DNA of 40,034 nucleotides from Caulobacter sp. (GCA_030683005.1 JAUXMY010000016.1:1-40034); one strand, 5' to 3'. Numbered from the stretch's first letter, positions 24,957-34,462 are shown. A program made the numbers and translations. The notes: generated by a model from the sequence alone, not told the origin.

Positions 24957-25420
24957 TGGCCAGCCGCGTCGTCGTCGCCCTGCGCGTCCGGGTCCCGCCG
25001 GACCGCGCCTTCGAGGCCTTCACGGCCGAGATCGGCGCCTGGTGGACGCCCAACGCCCTGTTCGCCTTCACGCCCCGCGCGCCGGGCGTGCTGTCGTTCG
25101 AGGGGCGGGAGCGCCTGATCGAGACCCGCGAGGGCGGCAAGGTGTTCGAGATCGGCAAGGTCACCGTCTGGGAGCCGGGGGCGCGTCTCGTGCTCGGCTG
25201 GCGGCAGGCGACCTTCACGCCGGACATGGCCACCGAAGTGGAGGTTTTGTTCGAGGCGGTAGGCGAGGGCGAGACGCGGGTCACCGTGACCCACTCCGGC
25301 TGGGACAGCGTGCCCCGGGCCCACGTCGCCCGCCACGGCTTCCCGCTCACGGCGTTCCAGGCCCGCCATGGCGAATGGTGGCGGGTGCTGCTGGAACGGC
25401 TGGCGGAGTATGTCTCGTGA
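24956..25420 (+). CDS. SRPBCC (AHSA1/START-like) domain protein
   Basis: The 154-residue protein has the AHSA1 pattern: VRVPPDRAFEAFTAEIGAWW near residue 10, then LSFEGRERLIETREGGKVFE, WEPGARLVLGWRQATF, and a last helix with WWRVLLERLAEYVS. SRPBCC proteins bind hydrophobic ligands in a central cavity. The start is GTG 24956, one base inside the ArsR stop. ArsR-AHSA1 pairs occur widely and often respond to stress or small molecules. A 77-bp repeat starts one base after its stop. Confidence 0.82.
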   Translation: MASRVVVALRVRVPPDRAFEAFTAEIGAWWTPNALFAFTPRAPGVLSFEGRERLIETREGGKVFEIGKVTVWEPGARLVLGWRQATFTPDMATEVEVLFEAVGEGETRVTVTHSGWDSVPRAHVARHGFPLTAFQARHGEWWRVLLERLAEYVS

Positions 25421-25421
25421 C

Positions 25422-25498
25422 GGGGACATGCACTTCAGTGCCTGTCCCCAGCCGCTTCAAGCTGCGGGGGACACGTACCGAAGACGGTACATGTCCCC
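25422..25498. repeat. Triple-hairpin repeat, family A copy 1
   Basis: Left hairpin GGGGACA..TGTCCCC with inner GCACT-TC-AGTGC (25422-25449), centre AGCCGCTTCAAGCTGCG (25450-25466, itself a CCGC..GCGG dyad), right hairpin GGGGACA..TGTCCCC with inner GTACCG-AAGA-CGGTAC (25467-25498). Related copies are at 28618-28695 and 34463-34538. It splits the otherwise tightly packed operon between the SRPBCC and YjbR-like genes. REPIN-like by architecture. Confidence 0.85.
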
Positions 25499-25514
25499 GA
25501 CCGGGAGCCCAATC

Positions 25515-25859
25515 ATGACCCAGGACGACATCCGCCTCATCGCCCTGTCGCTGCCCGAGGCGCAGGAACACCCGCACTTCGACCGACCCTCGTTCCGGGT
25601 GCGCGGCAGGATTTTCGCCACCCTGCCGCCGGTGGGCGAGGACGGCATCTGGAAGGTCGTTCTCAAGCTCCCGGTCCTGGTCAAGGAGTCCCTGACGGAG
25701 ACAGATCCCGACGCCGTCGTGTCGCTGGGAAACTGGGACCGGGGCGGCTGGACGCAGCTCGACATCGGGCGCATGGACGAGGCTAGGCTGGCCGATCTCA
25801 CAAGGCTGGCGTGGCGCCAGGTGGCGCCCAAGAAACTCGCCGCCGGGGAGCAGGCATGA
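25515..25859 (+). CDS. MmcQ/YjbR-family protein
   Basis: The 114-residue protein shows the YjbR pattern: start DDIRLIALSLPEAQEHPHFD, FRVRGRIFATLPPVGED with a beta strand, LVKESLTETDPDAVVSLGNW and the DRGGWTQLDI strand, ending in a helix. The family has a CyaY-like fold and a suspected DNA-binding role; function unknown. ATG 25515 follows a GGGAG ribosome site. Reading further upstream would pass through the repeat, which is unlikely. The stop overlaps the MFS start (ATGA). Confidence 0.85.
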   Translation: MTQDDIRLIALSLPEAQEHPHFDRPSFRVRGRIFATLPPVGEDGIWKVVLKLPVLVKESLTETDPDAVVSLGNWDRGGWTQLDIGRMDEARLADLTRLAWRQVAPKKLAAGEQA

Positions 25860-27115
25860 CCGACCAGAACCAGCCGCCCGCCGCAACGGGCGTGCGCCGC
25901 GCGGCGTTCAGCTTCATCTTCGCCTCGGCGCTGATCAACAGCCTGTCGTTCGGGATCATGATCCCGGTCCTGCCCAAGCTGGTCGAGCAACTGGCCGGCG
26001 GCGACACCGCCTTCGCCGCCGAGTGGAACGTCGTGCTGGCCACCAGCTGGGGCCTGATGCAGTTCGTCTTCGGGCCGATCCTGGGCATGCTGTCGGACCG
26101 GTTCGGCCGCCGCCCGGTCCTGCTGATCTCGATCTTCGGCCTGGGGATCGACTTCATCGTCATGGCCTTCGCCCCGAACATGTGGTGGCTGCTGATCGGC
26201 CGGATCGTCAGCGGCATCACCGCCTCCAGCTTCTCGACCGCCAACGCCTATGTCGCAGATGTCACGGCGCCGGAGGACCGCGCCAAATCGTTCGGCCTGA
26301 TGGGCTCGGCCTTCAGCTTCGGCTTCCTGATCGGTCCGGTGCTGGGGGGCTTCCTGGGCAAGGACGACCTGCAGCTGCCGTTCTTCGCCGCCGCCGGCCT
26401 GTGCCTGATCAACTTCGTCTACGGCTACTTCGTCCTGCCCGAGTCGCTGCCGGTCGAGCGGCGCGCCCCGCGCTTTACCTGGACCAAGGCCAACCCGATC
26501 GGGGCCCTGCGCACGCTGCGCTCGCACGCCGGCCTGCTGGGTCTGGCCAGCGTCGGCTTCCTGTTTCACATGGCCCACATCGTGCTGCCGGCCATCTTTG
26601 TCTTCTACATGGGCCACCGTTATGGCTGGGACGTGCGGACCATCGGCTTCGCAATGAGCGGGTCGGGCATTCTCGGCATCATCGTTCAGGTCTTTCTGGT
26701 CGGCCCGATCGTCAAGCGCATCGGCGAGCGGGGCGCGGTGCTGGCCGGGGCCTTCTTCGGAGCCCTCGGCTTCGCCATGTACGGCTACGCGCCCAATGGC
26801 TGGTTCTATCTGGCGACCATGCCGGTGTTCGCGCTGATGGGCCTGCTGATGCCCGGTCTGATGGGTCTGATGAGCCGCCGTACGCCGCCCGACGAGCAGG
26901 GCCAGCTCCAGGGCGCGATGCAGAGCCTGCAGGGAATCGCCGCCATCATCGGCCCGTCGATCTTCGGCCTGACCTTCGCCTGGTCGATCCGCAACAACGC
27001 GGCGCTGAACGTCCCCGGCCTGGCCGTCTATATGGCCGCCGCCTTCCTGACCCTCGCGCTGCTGATCGCCCTGAAGGTCGCCCGGCCCGCCCCGCCGGAA
27101 CCCGTCACCACCTGA
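25856..27115 (+). CDS. Tet-type MFS drug exporter
   Basis: The 419-residue inner-membrane protein has 12 hydrophobic segments and the MFS motif A GMLSDRFGRRPVLL between helices 2 and 3. FGPILGMLSDRF, SFSTANAYVADVTAPEDRAK and FGFLIGPVLGGFLG match the TCR/Tet subgroup that pumps tetracycline in exchange for protons. Real tetracycline resistance is not implied; many Tet-like pumps of environmental bacteria have other substrates. The start at 25856 overlaps the YjbR-like stop by 4 bases. It is the last gene of the VOC-ArsR operon, which suggests export of a compound sensed by the regulator. Confidence 0.87.
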   Translation: MTDQNQPPAATGVRRAAFSFIFASALINSLSFGIMIPVLPKLVEQLAGGDTAFAAEWNVVLATSWGLMQFVFGPILGMLSDRFGRRPVLLISIFGLGIDFIVMAFAPNMWWLLIGRIVSGITASSFSTANAYVADVTAPEDRAKSFGLMGSAFSFGFLIGPVLGGFLGKDDLQLPFFAAAGLCLINFVYGYFVLPESLPVERRAPRFTWTKANPIGALRTLRSHAGLLGLASVGFLFHMAHIVLPAIFVFYMGHRYGWDVRTIGFAMSGSGILGIIVQVFLVGPIVKRIGERGAVLAGAFFGALGFAMYGYAPNGWFYLATMPVFALMGLLMPGLMGLMSRRTPPDEQGQLQGAMQSLQGIAAIIGPSIFGLTFAWSIRNNAALNVPGLAVYMAAAFLTLALLIALKVARPAPPEPVTT

Positions 27116-27192
27116 GATCATTGTCAGGCCTTGATTAAGCCAGAAATTCTCGCTGGATTCAGGGTGGGGGCAACCTTGACCTGAAAGACCTC

Positions 27193-28608
<1,416 letters not shown>

Positions 28609-28617
28609 GGGGAAGGC

Positions 28618-28695
28618 GGGGACATGCACTTCAGTGCGTGTCCCCATCAGCTTGCAAGCGGCTGGGGACACGTACCGAAGACGGTACATGTCCCC
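28618..28695. repeat. Triple-hairpin repeat, family A copy 2
   Basis: Left hairpin 28618-28645 (GGGGACA, GCACT-TC-AGTGC), centre 28646-28663 (ATCAGCTTGCAAGCGGCT), right hairpin 28664-28695 (inner GTACCG-AAGA-CGGTAC). It begins 9 bases after the protease stop. The outer hairpins match copy 1; the centre matches the reverse complement of the copy 1 centre better than its direct form. Confidence 0.85.
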
Positions 28696-28757
28696 GTCAC
28701 TACCGGCGATGCCGGAAGCAGTCCCCAAGGTCGGCTCCCGTGCTACACCCGCCCACG

Positions 28758-30062
28758 ATGAGCGATCTGTTTGAAGCCGCCGGCCTGACGCCCCACGCCC
28801 CCGCGCCCCTGGCCGAGCGGCTGCGGCCGCGCACCATCGACGAGGTGGTCGGCCAGGACCACCTGCTGGGCGAGACCGGTCCCATCCGCCGGATGATCGT
28901 GGGCGGCCGGCTGGGCTCGATGATCCTCTGGGGACCGCCGGGCACGGGGAAGACCACCATCGCCCGGCTGCTGGCCAGGGCGGCGGGCTATGAATACCAG
29001 CAGATCAGCGCCGTCTTTTCCGGCGTCGCCGACCTGAAGAAGGCCTTCGAGCAGGCCAGGATGCGCCGCGCCGCCGGCCAGTCGACCCTGCTGTTTGTTG
29101 ACGAGATCCACCGCTTCAACCGCGCCCAGCAGGACGGCTTCCTGCCGTTCGTGGAGGAGGGCGTCGTCACCCTGGTGGGCGCCACCACCGAGAACCCCAG
29201 CTTCGAGCTCAACGGCGCCCTGCTGTCGCGCTCGCAGGTCTATGTGCTGCGCCGGCTGGACGAGGCGGCGCTGGAGAGCCTGCTGGTCCGGGCCGAGGCG
29301 GAGGAGGGCCGCGCCCTGCCGCTGGACCCCGCCGCGCGCGAGGCGATGATCGCCATGGCCGACGGCGACGGCCGCTACCTGCTGACCCTGGCCGAGACCC
29401 TGCTGGCCATCGGCGCGCCGAAGCCCCTGACCCCGGCCGAGCTGGGCCAGGTGCTGCAGAAGCGCAGCCCCGCCTACGACAAGGACCGTGAGGAGCACTA
29501 TAACCTCATCAGCGCGCTGCATAAGTCCGTGCGCGGCAGCGACCCGGACGCGGCCCTCTACTGGCTGGCGCGGATGCTGGAGGGCGGCGAGGACCCGCTG
29601 TTCATCGCCCGCCGGCTGACCCGCATGGCCAGCGAGGACATCGGCGCCGCCGACCCGATGAGCCTGCTGCTCTGCAACGCGGCCAGGGACGCCTTCGACT
29701 TCATGGGCAGCCCCGAGGGCGAGCTGGCCCTGGCCCAGGCCTGTGTCCACATGGCCTGCGCGCCCAAGTCCAACGCCGTCTACAAGGCCTTCGGCGCGGC
29801 GCGGAAGGCGGCGAAGGAGACCGGCTCCCTGACCCCGCCCGCCCACATCCTCAACGCCCCGACCCGGCTGATGAAGGACCTCGGCTACGGCAAGGGCTAC
29901 GCCTACGACCCCGACACCGAGGAGGGCTTCTCCGGCCAGAACTACTTCCCGGACGGCATGGAGCGGCGGGCGTTCTACAGGCCGAAAGGCGAGGGGCACG
30001 AGGCCAAGGTCAAGGAGCGGCTGGACCGCTGGGCGGCGATGCGGGGGAAGAAAAATGTCTGA
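28758..30062 (+). CDS. rarA: Replication-associated recombination protein A (AAA+ ATPase)
   Basis: RarA (MgsA) acts at stalled forks. The 434-residue protein has the start [20 protein letters not shown], Walker [15 protein letters not shown] near residue 58, Walker [17 protein letters not shown] near 113, [20 protein letters not shown] near 142, and the C-terminal cluster region [22 protein letters not shown] ([20 protein letters not shown]) with [20 protein letters not shown]. The ATG at 28758 is chosen because the upstream extension would run into the repeat. A family B repeat begins 1 base after the stop. Confidence 0.95.
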   Translation: MSDLFEAAGLTPHAPAPLAERLRPRTIDEVVGQDHLLGETGPIRRMIVGGRLGSMILWGPPGTGKTTIARLLARAAGYEYQQISAVFSGVADLKKAFEQARMRRAAGQSTLLFVDEIHRFNRAQQDGFLPFVEEGVVTLVGATTENPSFELNGALLSRSQVYVLRRLDEAALESLLVRAEAEEGRALPLDPAAREAMIAMADGDGRYLLTLAETLLAIGAPKPLTPAELGQVLQKRSPAYDKDREEHYNLISALHKSVRGSDPDAALYWLARMLEGGEDPLFIARRLTRMASEDIGAADPMSLLLCNAARDAFDFMGSPEGELALAQACVHMACAPKSNAVYKAFGAARKAAKETGSLTPPAHILNAPTRLMKDLGYGKGYAYDPDTEEGFSGQNYFPDGMERRAFYRPKGEGHEAKVKERLDRWAAMRGKKNV

Positions 30063-30063
30063 T

Positions 30064-30216
30064 CCTCTCCCTCTTGGGAGAGGGGGACCAGCCGAAGGCT
30101 GGTGGAGAGGGATGCTCTCCCGGCGAGGGCGATCAACGCGGAGCCCTCGAATGCTGACCGCCGTGCTTCCCGCTCCACCATGCTCCGCATGGTCCCCCTC
30201 TCCCAAGAGGGAGAGG
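30064..30216. repeat. Paired-palindrome repeat, family B copy 2, with perfect 26-bp arms
   Basis: The left arm (30064-30089) and the right arm (30191-30216) are exact reverse complements of 26 bases, each with CCTCTCCC..GGGAGAGG inside. The inner parts are GCCGAAGGC or GCTCCGCATG-type hairpins. The element fills almost the whole gap between rarA and the pseudouridine synthase gene, and its last bases GGGAGAGG serve as the ribosome site of the ATG at 30221. Confidence 0.85.
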
Positions 30217-30220
30217 TAGG

Positions 30221-31003
30221 ATGTCGCCCCGCCCCCCGCGCAAGATCAAAGCCCACGAAACCCCGATCGTCCTCACCCCCGAGGAGATCGCCTTCACGCG
30301 CGGCCTGGTGATCCATCAGGACCCGCATGTCATCGTGCTGAACAAGCCGCCGGGCCTCTCCAGCCAGGGCGGGAGGATCAACGCCAACACACTGGACGAA
30401 CTGCTCTGGGCCTTCGCCACGGCGGGCGGCAACCGGCCCCGGCTGGTGCACCGGCTGGACCGCGACACCAGCGGCGTCATCCTCACCGCCCGCACCAAGC
30501 CCGCCGCAAGTTTTCTCGGCAAGGCCATGATCGCAAAGCGGTTTCGCAAGACCTACCTGGCCATCGTCGCGCCCGGCGCGCCGTCGCCGAAGGGGGGCGT
30601 CATCGAGGCCGCCCTGCGCCGCGAGAGCATCGGCCGCGAGGCCTATATGCGGGTCACCGAGCCGGAACATCCCGACGCCGAGACCGCGAAGACCCGCTAC
30701 CGCACCCTGGCCGCCACGCCCGAGGCGGCGCTGATGGAGCTGTCGCCGGAGACCGGCCGCATGCACCAGCTGCGCGTCCACATGGCCAGCCTCGGCCGGC
30801 CCATCGTCGGCGACGTGCGCTACGGCGGGGCCCTGACGGTCGGCGGCCAGCCGGTGCCGCGCCTGATGCTGCACGCGGTGAAGCTCAGCTACCCGCACCC
30901 GGACGGCCAGACCGCTACGGTGGAAGCGCCGATGCCCGACGACATGGCGGCGCTGCTCCGCGCGCTGGGCCTTGCGGGAACCCCCGGCCCCGGCGCAGCT
31001 TAA
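30221..31003 (+). CDS. RluA-family pseudouridine synthase without S4 domain
   Basis: The 260-residue protein has the catalytic motif RLVHRLDRDTSGVIL at about residues 73-87 with the aspartate nucleophile, IVLNKPPGLSSQGG before it and the GRMHQLRVHMASLGRPIVGD segment near residue 180. It lacks an N-terminal S4 domain, unlike the paralogue at 33442-34458. It acts on rRNA or tRNA; the site is unknown. The start ATG 30221 uses a ribosome site supplied by the repeat. Confidence 0.85.
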   Translation: MSPRPPRKIKAHETPIVLTPEEIAFTRGLVIHQDPHVIVLNKPPGLSSQGGRINANTLDELLWAFATAGGNRPRLVHRLDRDTSGVILTARTKPAASFLGKAMIAKRFRKTYLAIVAPGAPSPKGGVIEAALRRESIGREAYMRVTEPEHPDAETAKTRYRTLAATPEAALMELSPETGRMHQLRVHMASLGRPIVGDVRYGGALTVGGQPVPRLMLHAVKLSYPHPDGQTATVEAPMPDDMAALLRALGLAGTPGPGAA

Positions 31004-31024
31004 TCAGGTCGGAGGACCGCACAT

Positions 31025-31531
31025 ATGAACCGTGTTCTGCTCATCGCCGCGGCCAGTCTCAGCCTCGCCGCCTGCGCCACGCCCACCGTCTACGCCCCGT
31101 CGACCGGCGCGCCGACCAGCGTCGGCTTCACCGACTACCGGATCGAGACCGGCCGCTACCGCGTCTCCTACACCGGCGGCGGCGGCGCGCCGATGGCCCA
31201 GGTGGCCGACTACGCCCTGCTGCGGGCGGCCGAGGTGGCGCTGCGCGACGGCTATGACTGGTTTCGGGTGGTCGACCGTCAGGACCGCACGATCGGCGCC
31301 GGGGCCGGCGGGCGGCCGCGCGTGAGCGTCGGCGTCGGCTCCGGCGGCGGCGGCTGGGGCCGGCGCAGCGGCGTCAGCGTCGGGGTCGGGACGAGCTTCG
31401 ACCTGTCCGGCGGCCCGGCTCTGTCGCGCACGCTGGAAGTCATGGCCGGCAAGGGGCCGGTTCCCAAGGACCGCGACGTCTATGACGCCCGTGACATCGT
31501 CCGTGTCATCGGCCGCGGCGAGGGACGGTAG
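31025..31531 (+). CDS. Small lipoprotein, CC0125/CC1285-like
   Basis: The 168-residue protein starts MNRVLLIAAASLSLAACATP with a lipobox and lipidated cysteine at residue 17. The mature part has FTDYRIETGRYRVSYTGGGG, then ADYALLRAAEVALRDGYDWF and a glycine-rich stretch (RVSVGVGSGGGGWG). The pattern of a strand pair followed by an ADYALLRAAE helix is that of a lipoprotein family known from Caulobacter; its function is unknown. It lies 21 bases after the pseudouridine synthase gene, with a GGAGG ribosome site. Confidence 0.78.
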   Translation: MNRVLLIAAASLSLAACATPTVYAPSTGAPTSVGFTDYRIETGRYRVSYTGGGGAPMAQVADYALLRAAEVALRDGYDWFRVVDRQDRTIGAGAGGRPRVSVGVGSGGGGWGRRSGVSVGVGTSFDLSGGPALSRTLEVMAGKGPVPKDRDVYDARDIVRVIGRGEGR

Positions 31532-31580
31532 AAATCGCCCGTGCCCCGGCTAAGGCCGGAGCTGAGCTGGCAACAAAGGC

Positions 31581-31706
31581 GCCGTCATGGCCCGACTTGT
31601 TCGGGCCACCCATGAACACGGCTTGGCAAGTCGACGCTTCAGCATCTGCCGGCCAGCCTTTTCGTCACCACGCATGGCTGGCCCGAACAAGTCGGGCCAT
31701 GACGGC
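31581..31706. repeat. Inverted-repeat element, family D, 34-bp arms
   Basis: The arm at 31581-31614 and the arm at 31673-31706 are reverse complements with one mismatch in 34 bases. Each arm also folds by itself (GGCCCGA..TCGGGCC). It lies between the stop codons of convergent genes (lipoprotein, 31531, and the minus-strand gene ending at 31728) and could end both messages. Confidence 0.75.
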
Positions 31707-31727
31707 TGGCTGGGATTTGATTGAGCG

Positions 31728-32957
31728 CTACGCCGCCGCTGTCGCCAGCGTCGCCGGGGCGGTTCGCAGCGAGGCATGGGTCAGGCCCGCCGTCTCCGCC
31801 ACCGCGAACATCACCTGGGACGCCAGACCCTGTACGGCGATCAGGGGCGTCTGGCCCCTGGCCTGCCGCCCCAGGTCGAGCATGGCGGCGGCCAGCCGGG
31901 CGTCGTCGCCGGCAAACTCCGCCGCGTCCAGCGTGACACCGGCCACGCGCGCTTCGCGCAGGGACGCCATCTCGTCGCGTCCGGACTGCACGCGGGCGAA
32001 GACCCCTCGGCACAGGGTGCGCAGCAGGCCGCAGACCTCGATCAGCCGGCCCTGCGGCGTCCCGCGATCGACATCGACCAGCTCGATCAGCAGGCCGCGC
32101 TTCATCCGCCCCTGGGCTTCGCCGGCGGCGGCGATCAGCGCCTGACGGCCCTTGTTGGCGGCCATGGTCCTGAACGACACCGGCACGATCAGCGGCCGGG
32201 CGGCGGGCGCGTCGACGCGCGGCAGGTAGAGGCCGGCGTAGTGGAGCGTCGCCAGATCGATGGTCGCCAGGTCGCTGTCGAACAGTCTGGCGAAGGCCCG
32301 CGTCGGGATCACCCGGCCGCTGACCGTCTCGGTCACCGTCGGCTCGATGCGCACGGCCGCCGCAACGCCGTGGCGCAGGCTGATCACCGGCTCGACCGCG
32401 AAGTCGATCCGCAGCGTAAGCCCGGACCCGGTCGCGAACATGTGGGGATTGCGCCGCTTCTCCTCGGCCGGGTCAATGTCCGGCGCGGGCTCTGCCGCCG
32501 CCGGGGAGGGCGCGACCTTGCGCGCCTTAAGGATGGCGCGTGGGTCGAGCGGGGCGCAGGACACCTCCCCGCCCGACAGACCGGTGACGGCCCGTACGCG
32601 CAGGTCGCCCTGTTCGGCGGCCCCCAGGAAGTGCAGCAGCACCTCCTCCAGCACCTTCAGCGTCATGGCTTGGGCGGCCATGCCGTCCTCGCTGGTCATG
32701 GCGACCAGGTAGTCGGTCTCGCCCACCCGCTGGGACAGGTCCTGGAAGGTCAGGTGTTCGGCCAGCTTGCGTTCGGTGTAGGCCCAGACATCCGGGCGAC
32801 GGCGCGGCCAGCGCTCGCCGGCCCGCTCGCGGATCGCCGCCAGGCTGAAGATGTTCACCGCGCCACGCGCCAACAGGTCCTGACCGCCGAACCGGTCCAG
32901 CACGGCGGCGATATCGGCGGCGTTGAGACGTTCAGGGGAGCTGACGAAAGCGCTCAT
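31728..32957 (-). CDS. Conserved-looking protein, possible degenerate GGDEF-EAL scaffold
   Basis: The 409-residue protein is not recognised by motif alone. Residues about 90-120 (TFQDLSQRVGETDYLVAMTS) resemble the GGDEF beta-hairpin with GETDY in place of GGDEF, followed by a helix (QAMTLKVLEEVLLHFLG). The C-terminal half (LIVPVSFRTMAANKGRQALI, LLIELVDVDRGTPQGRLIEV, VAGVTLDAAEF) follows an EAL-type barrel pattern but lacks the EAL and metal residues. A proline- and alanine-rich linker (PSPAAAEPAPDIDPAEEKRR) separates the halves. If right, it cannot make or cut cyclic di-GMP but might bind something. ATG 32957 is chosen by content; the upstream frame is shadow. Fold prediction would be decisive. 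Confidence 0.6.
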   Translation of the reverse strand: MSAFVSSPERLNAADIAAVLDRFGGQDLLARGAVNIFSLAAIRERAGERWPRRRPDVWAYTERKLAEHLTFQDLSQRVGETDYLVAMTSEDGMAAQAMTLKVLEEVLLHFLGAAEQGDLRVRAVTGLSGGEVSCAPLDPRAILKARKVAPSPAAAEPAPDIDPAEEKRRNPHMFATGSGLTLRIDFAVEPVISLRHGVAAAVRIEPTVTETVSGRVIPTRAFARLFDSDLATIDLATLHYAGLYLPRVDAPAARPLIVPVSFRTMAANKGRQALIAAAGEAQGRMKRGLLIELVDVDRGTPQGRLIEVCGLLRTLCRGVFARVQSGRDEMASLREARVAGVTLDAAEFAGDDARLAAAMLDLGRQARGQTPLIAVQGLASQVMFAVAETAGLTHASLRTAPATLATAAA

Positions 32958-33058
32958 GAGCAAGCCAGGGGGTGAGGTTCCCCATTCTGGGCCGCCCTGC
33001 TTAACGTCGTGTTTAGGGGGCGCTTTGCGCGAGCCGTCGCATCGTCGCATAAGGGCGC

Positions 33059-33445
33059 ATGGAAAAACTGCTTCTCGTGGCCGCCGGCGGAGCGATCGGC
33101 GCCGTCGCCCGCTACCTGACCGGAACACAGACCCTGCGCCTTCTGGGACCTGGCTGGCCCTATGGCACCCTTGCCGTCAACCTCGTCGGCGGCCTGGCCA
33201 TGGGGGCGCTGATCGCGGCGCTGGCGCTGAGGGGCGGGGCGGACCAGGAGCGCTGGCGGCTGCTGCTCGGCGTCGGCGTCCTCGGCGGTTTCACCACCTT
33301 CTCGGCCTTCTCGCTGGAGGTCGCCCTGATGATCGAACGCCGCGAGTGGGCGTCGGCCTTCGCCTATTCAACCTTCTCCGTTGTCGCCTCGGTGGCGGCG
33401 CTGTTCGCCGGCATGATGCTGGTGCGAAAGCTGGTGGCCGCATGA
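33059..33445 (+). CDS. crcB: Fluoride exporter CrcB/Fluc
   Basis: CrcB forms dual-topology dimers that expel fluoride. The 128-residue protein has four membrane segments, the GGAIGAVARY start, the NLVGGLAMG motif at about residues 41-49 and the GVLGGFTTFSAFSLE signature at 73-87 with the conserved pore residues. It is translationally coupled to the next gene (ATGA, 4-base overlap). No fluoride riboswitch was recognised in the 101-base gap upstream. Confidence 0.93.
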   Translation: MEKLLLVAAGGAIGAVARYLTGTQTLRLLGPGWPYGTLAVNLVGGLAMGALIAALALRGGADQERWRLLLGVGVLGGFTTFSAFSLEVALMIERREWASAFAYSTFSVVASVAALFAGMMLVRKLVAA

Positions 33446-34458
33446 GCGCGCGTGAAGTCAAAACCCTGTTTGTGGACCTTGGCGAGGCGGGCGAGGATGG
33501 CGTGCGGCTGGACCGCTGGTTCCGCCGCCGCTGGCCGCACCTGACCCAGATCCAGATCCAGAAGCTGGCGCGCAGCGGCCAGATCCGCGTCGACGGCGCC
33601 CGGGCCAAGGCTGACACCCGACTTCAGGCTGGCCAGCAGGTGCGCGTGCCGCCGCTGCCCGACGCGCCGAGCCCCGGCGGCGACCGAAAGGCCCTGCTGT
33701 CCGACCGGGACGTCGCCTTCGCCCGCTCTCTGGTGCTGTACGAGGACGAGGACGTCCTGATCCTCAACAAGCCCGCCGGCCTGGCCGTACAGGGCGGCAC
33801 CAAGACCACCCACCACGTCGACAAGCTGCTGTCGGCCTGGGGCGAGGGGCTGCAGCGCCCCCGGCTGGTCCACCGCCTCGACCGCGACACCTCCGGCGTG
33901 CTGGTGCTGGGCAAGACGCCGGCCGCCGCCGCCAAGCTCTCGGGCGCCTTCGCCCGGCGCAAGGCGCAGAAGACCTACTGGGCCCTGGTGGTCGGTACGC
34001 CGCACCCGACCGAGGGGATCATCGACATCCCGCTGGCCAAGAAGGGCATCAACGACCGCGAGATGATCGTGCCGACCGACGCCAAGGATCCCAAGGGCGA
34101 GGTCGCCGAGACCGAGTTCGTCACCATCAGCCGCGCCGGGCCCCGGGTCAGCTGGATGGCCCTGCGCCCGCACACCGGCCGCACCCACCAGCTGCGCGCC
34201 CACATGCTGGCCATCGGCCACCCGATCCTGGGCGACCCCAAGTACGGCGACGAAAAGAGCGCCGCCCTGTCGGAGGGACTGCAGCTGCAGCTCCACGCCC
34301 GGCGGCTGGTCATTCCCCATCCCTCGGCGGGGATGATCGCCGTCGAGGCGCCGCTGAGCCGCGAGATGAAGGAAGGCTTCCAGCGCTTCGGCTTCGACGC
34401 GCACGAGGCCGATCCCGATCCCTTCGTGAAGAAGGGCGGGCGCTCGAGCCGGCGGTAG
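33442..34458 (+). CDS. RluC/RluD-type pseudouridine synthase with S4 domain
   Basis: The 338-residue protein has an N-terminal S4 RNA-binding domain (VRLDRWFRRRWPHLTQIQIQ at about residues 20-39), then the synthase domain with VLILNKPAGLAVQGG, the catalytic RLVHRLDRDTSGVLVLGK at about residues 141-158 (nucleophile Asp in LDRD) and LRPHTGRTHQLRAHMLAIGH. RluC converts uridines in 23S rRNA domains IV-V; the exact sites are not readable. The start is ATG 33442, overlapping the crcB stop. A family A repeat begins 5 bases after its stop. Confidence 0.9.
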   Translation: MSAREVKTLFVDLGEAGEDGVRLDRWFRRRWPHLTQIQIQKLARSGQIRVDGARAKADTRLQAGQQVRVPPLPDAPSPGGDRKALLSDRDVAFARSLVLYEDEDVLILNKPAGLAVQGGTKTTHHVDKLLSAWGEGLQRPRLVHRLDRDTSGVLVLGKTPAAAAKLSGAFARRKAQKTYWALVVGTPHPTEGIIDIPLAKKGINDREMIVPTDAKDPKGEVAETEFVTISRAGPRVSWMALRPHTGRTHQLRAHMLAIGHPILGDPKYGDEKSAALSEGLQLQLHARRLVIPHPSAGMIAVEAPLSREMKEGFQRFGFDAHEADPDPFVKKGGRSSRR

Positions 34459-34462
34459 GATC

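Noticed and set aside
25856..27115. Tetracycline-resistance gene as a clinical determinant
   Set aside because: The pump resembles the Tet group but sits in a chromosomal operon with native codon use and no mobile element, so a resistance claim is not supported.
25457..27121. A 554-codon open frame on the minus strand over the YjbR-like and MFS genes
   Set aside because: Composition is rich in Q, R, D and G as in antisense shadows of GC-rich genes. The plus-strand proteins have full family features and overlapping starts.
28638..28757. A 40-residue N-terminal extension of RarA
   Set aside because: It would be translated from the repeat (THE CKRLGTRTEDGTC string appears over each copy), and the family starts at the ATG at 28758.
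32958..33058. Fluoride riboswitch upstream of crcB
   Set aside because: I could not find the conserved GG-GATGG-GTTC-CC core or the downstream pairing in the 101 bases.
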